From Tritrichomonas foetus (Eukaryota > Parabasalia > Tritrichomonadida > Tritrichomonadidae), in NCBI GenBank assembly GCA_001839685.1, contig MLAK01001425.1:1-15935 (forward strand): DNA of 15,935 bases. Reading direction: 5' to 3'. Below, piece by piece: positions 15,791 through 15,935 of this stretch. The notes below the pieces were generated by a model. The model made no database searches and was not told where the DNA came from. It was given only the letters and a program-made list of their open reading frames with translations. Positions within the stretch are counted from its first letter, which is position 1. Every line of letters begins with the position of its first letter. Both the position numbers and the translations under genes were made by a program.

Positions 15791-15935
15791 TTTTTTGATA
15801 TTTTTTTATTTTAATTTTTATTTTGAATATTATCAAGACGTTATGCCCAGAATTGATATATATTTCAGATAACATGTCGGAATAACATGAAGGTCAAAAA
15901 TTTGATGAGATATTTTTCACTAAGCATTTCATTTT
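15791..15935. other. Upstream region of the membrane protein gene, window edge
   Basis: This is AT-rich promoter-side sequence. Long T and A runs lie directly upstream of the minus-strand start. Nothing else can be supported before the window ends. Confidence 0.4.

Overview
The window looks like nuclear DNA from a parabasalid protist, in the Trichomonas/Tritrichomonas range. The evidence is intronless eukaryotic genes (importin, adaptin, kelch), very AT-rich spacers, standard stop codons (TGA, TAA and TAG all end genes), very short 5' leaders, and TCAY(T/A) sequences just before several start codons that match the Trichomonas initiator (Inr). No bacterial operon logic, tRNA, rRNA, mobile element or CRISPR array is visible. 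I cannot fix the species from sequence alone.

Layout. Bases 1-3283: AT-rich upstream region, then an importin-5/Kap121-like karyopherin (+). Bases 3284-5115: spacer, then an adenosine kinase (+) with a C-ending codon style suggesting high expression. Bases 5116-8122: spacer, then a beta-adaptin of AP-1/AP-2 type (+) with a very short hinge. Bases 8342-11380: a large kelch protein (-) with six kelch-like strands and a long C-terminal half holding two BTB/BACK-like stretches. Bases 12003-12224: a small disordered protein (+). Bases 12827-13066: a small tryptophan-rich protein (-). Bases 13449-14426: a phosphofructokinase-fold protein (+) that has lost its key catalytic residues. Bases 14897-15790: an orphan multi-pass membrane protein (-).

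The genes do not form a pathway. They are independent single-gene units: nuclear import, purine salvage, vesicle coat, protein-interaction scaffold, a glycolytic-enzyme relative and a membrane protein. Two spacers are divergent and could hold bidirectional promoters (11381-12002 and 13067-13448). Three are convergent (8123-8341, 12225-12826 and 14427-14896).

The most interesting items are the predicted pseudo-phosphofructokinase, the 13-bp perfect inverted repeat inside the kelch gene, the overlapping upstream ATG at the kelch start, the hinge-poor beta-adaptin, and the two small unknown proteins plus the orphan membrane protein.
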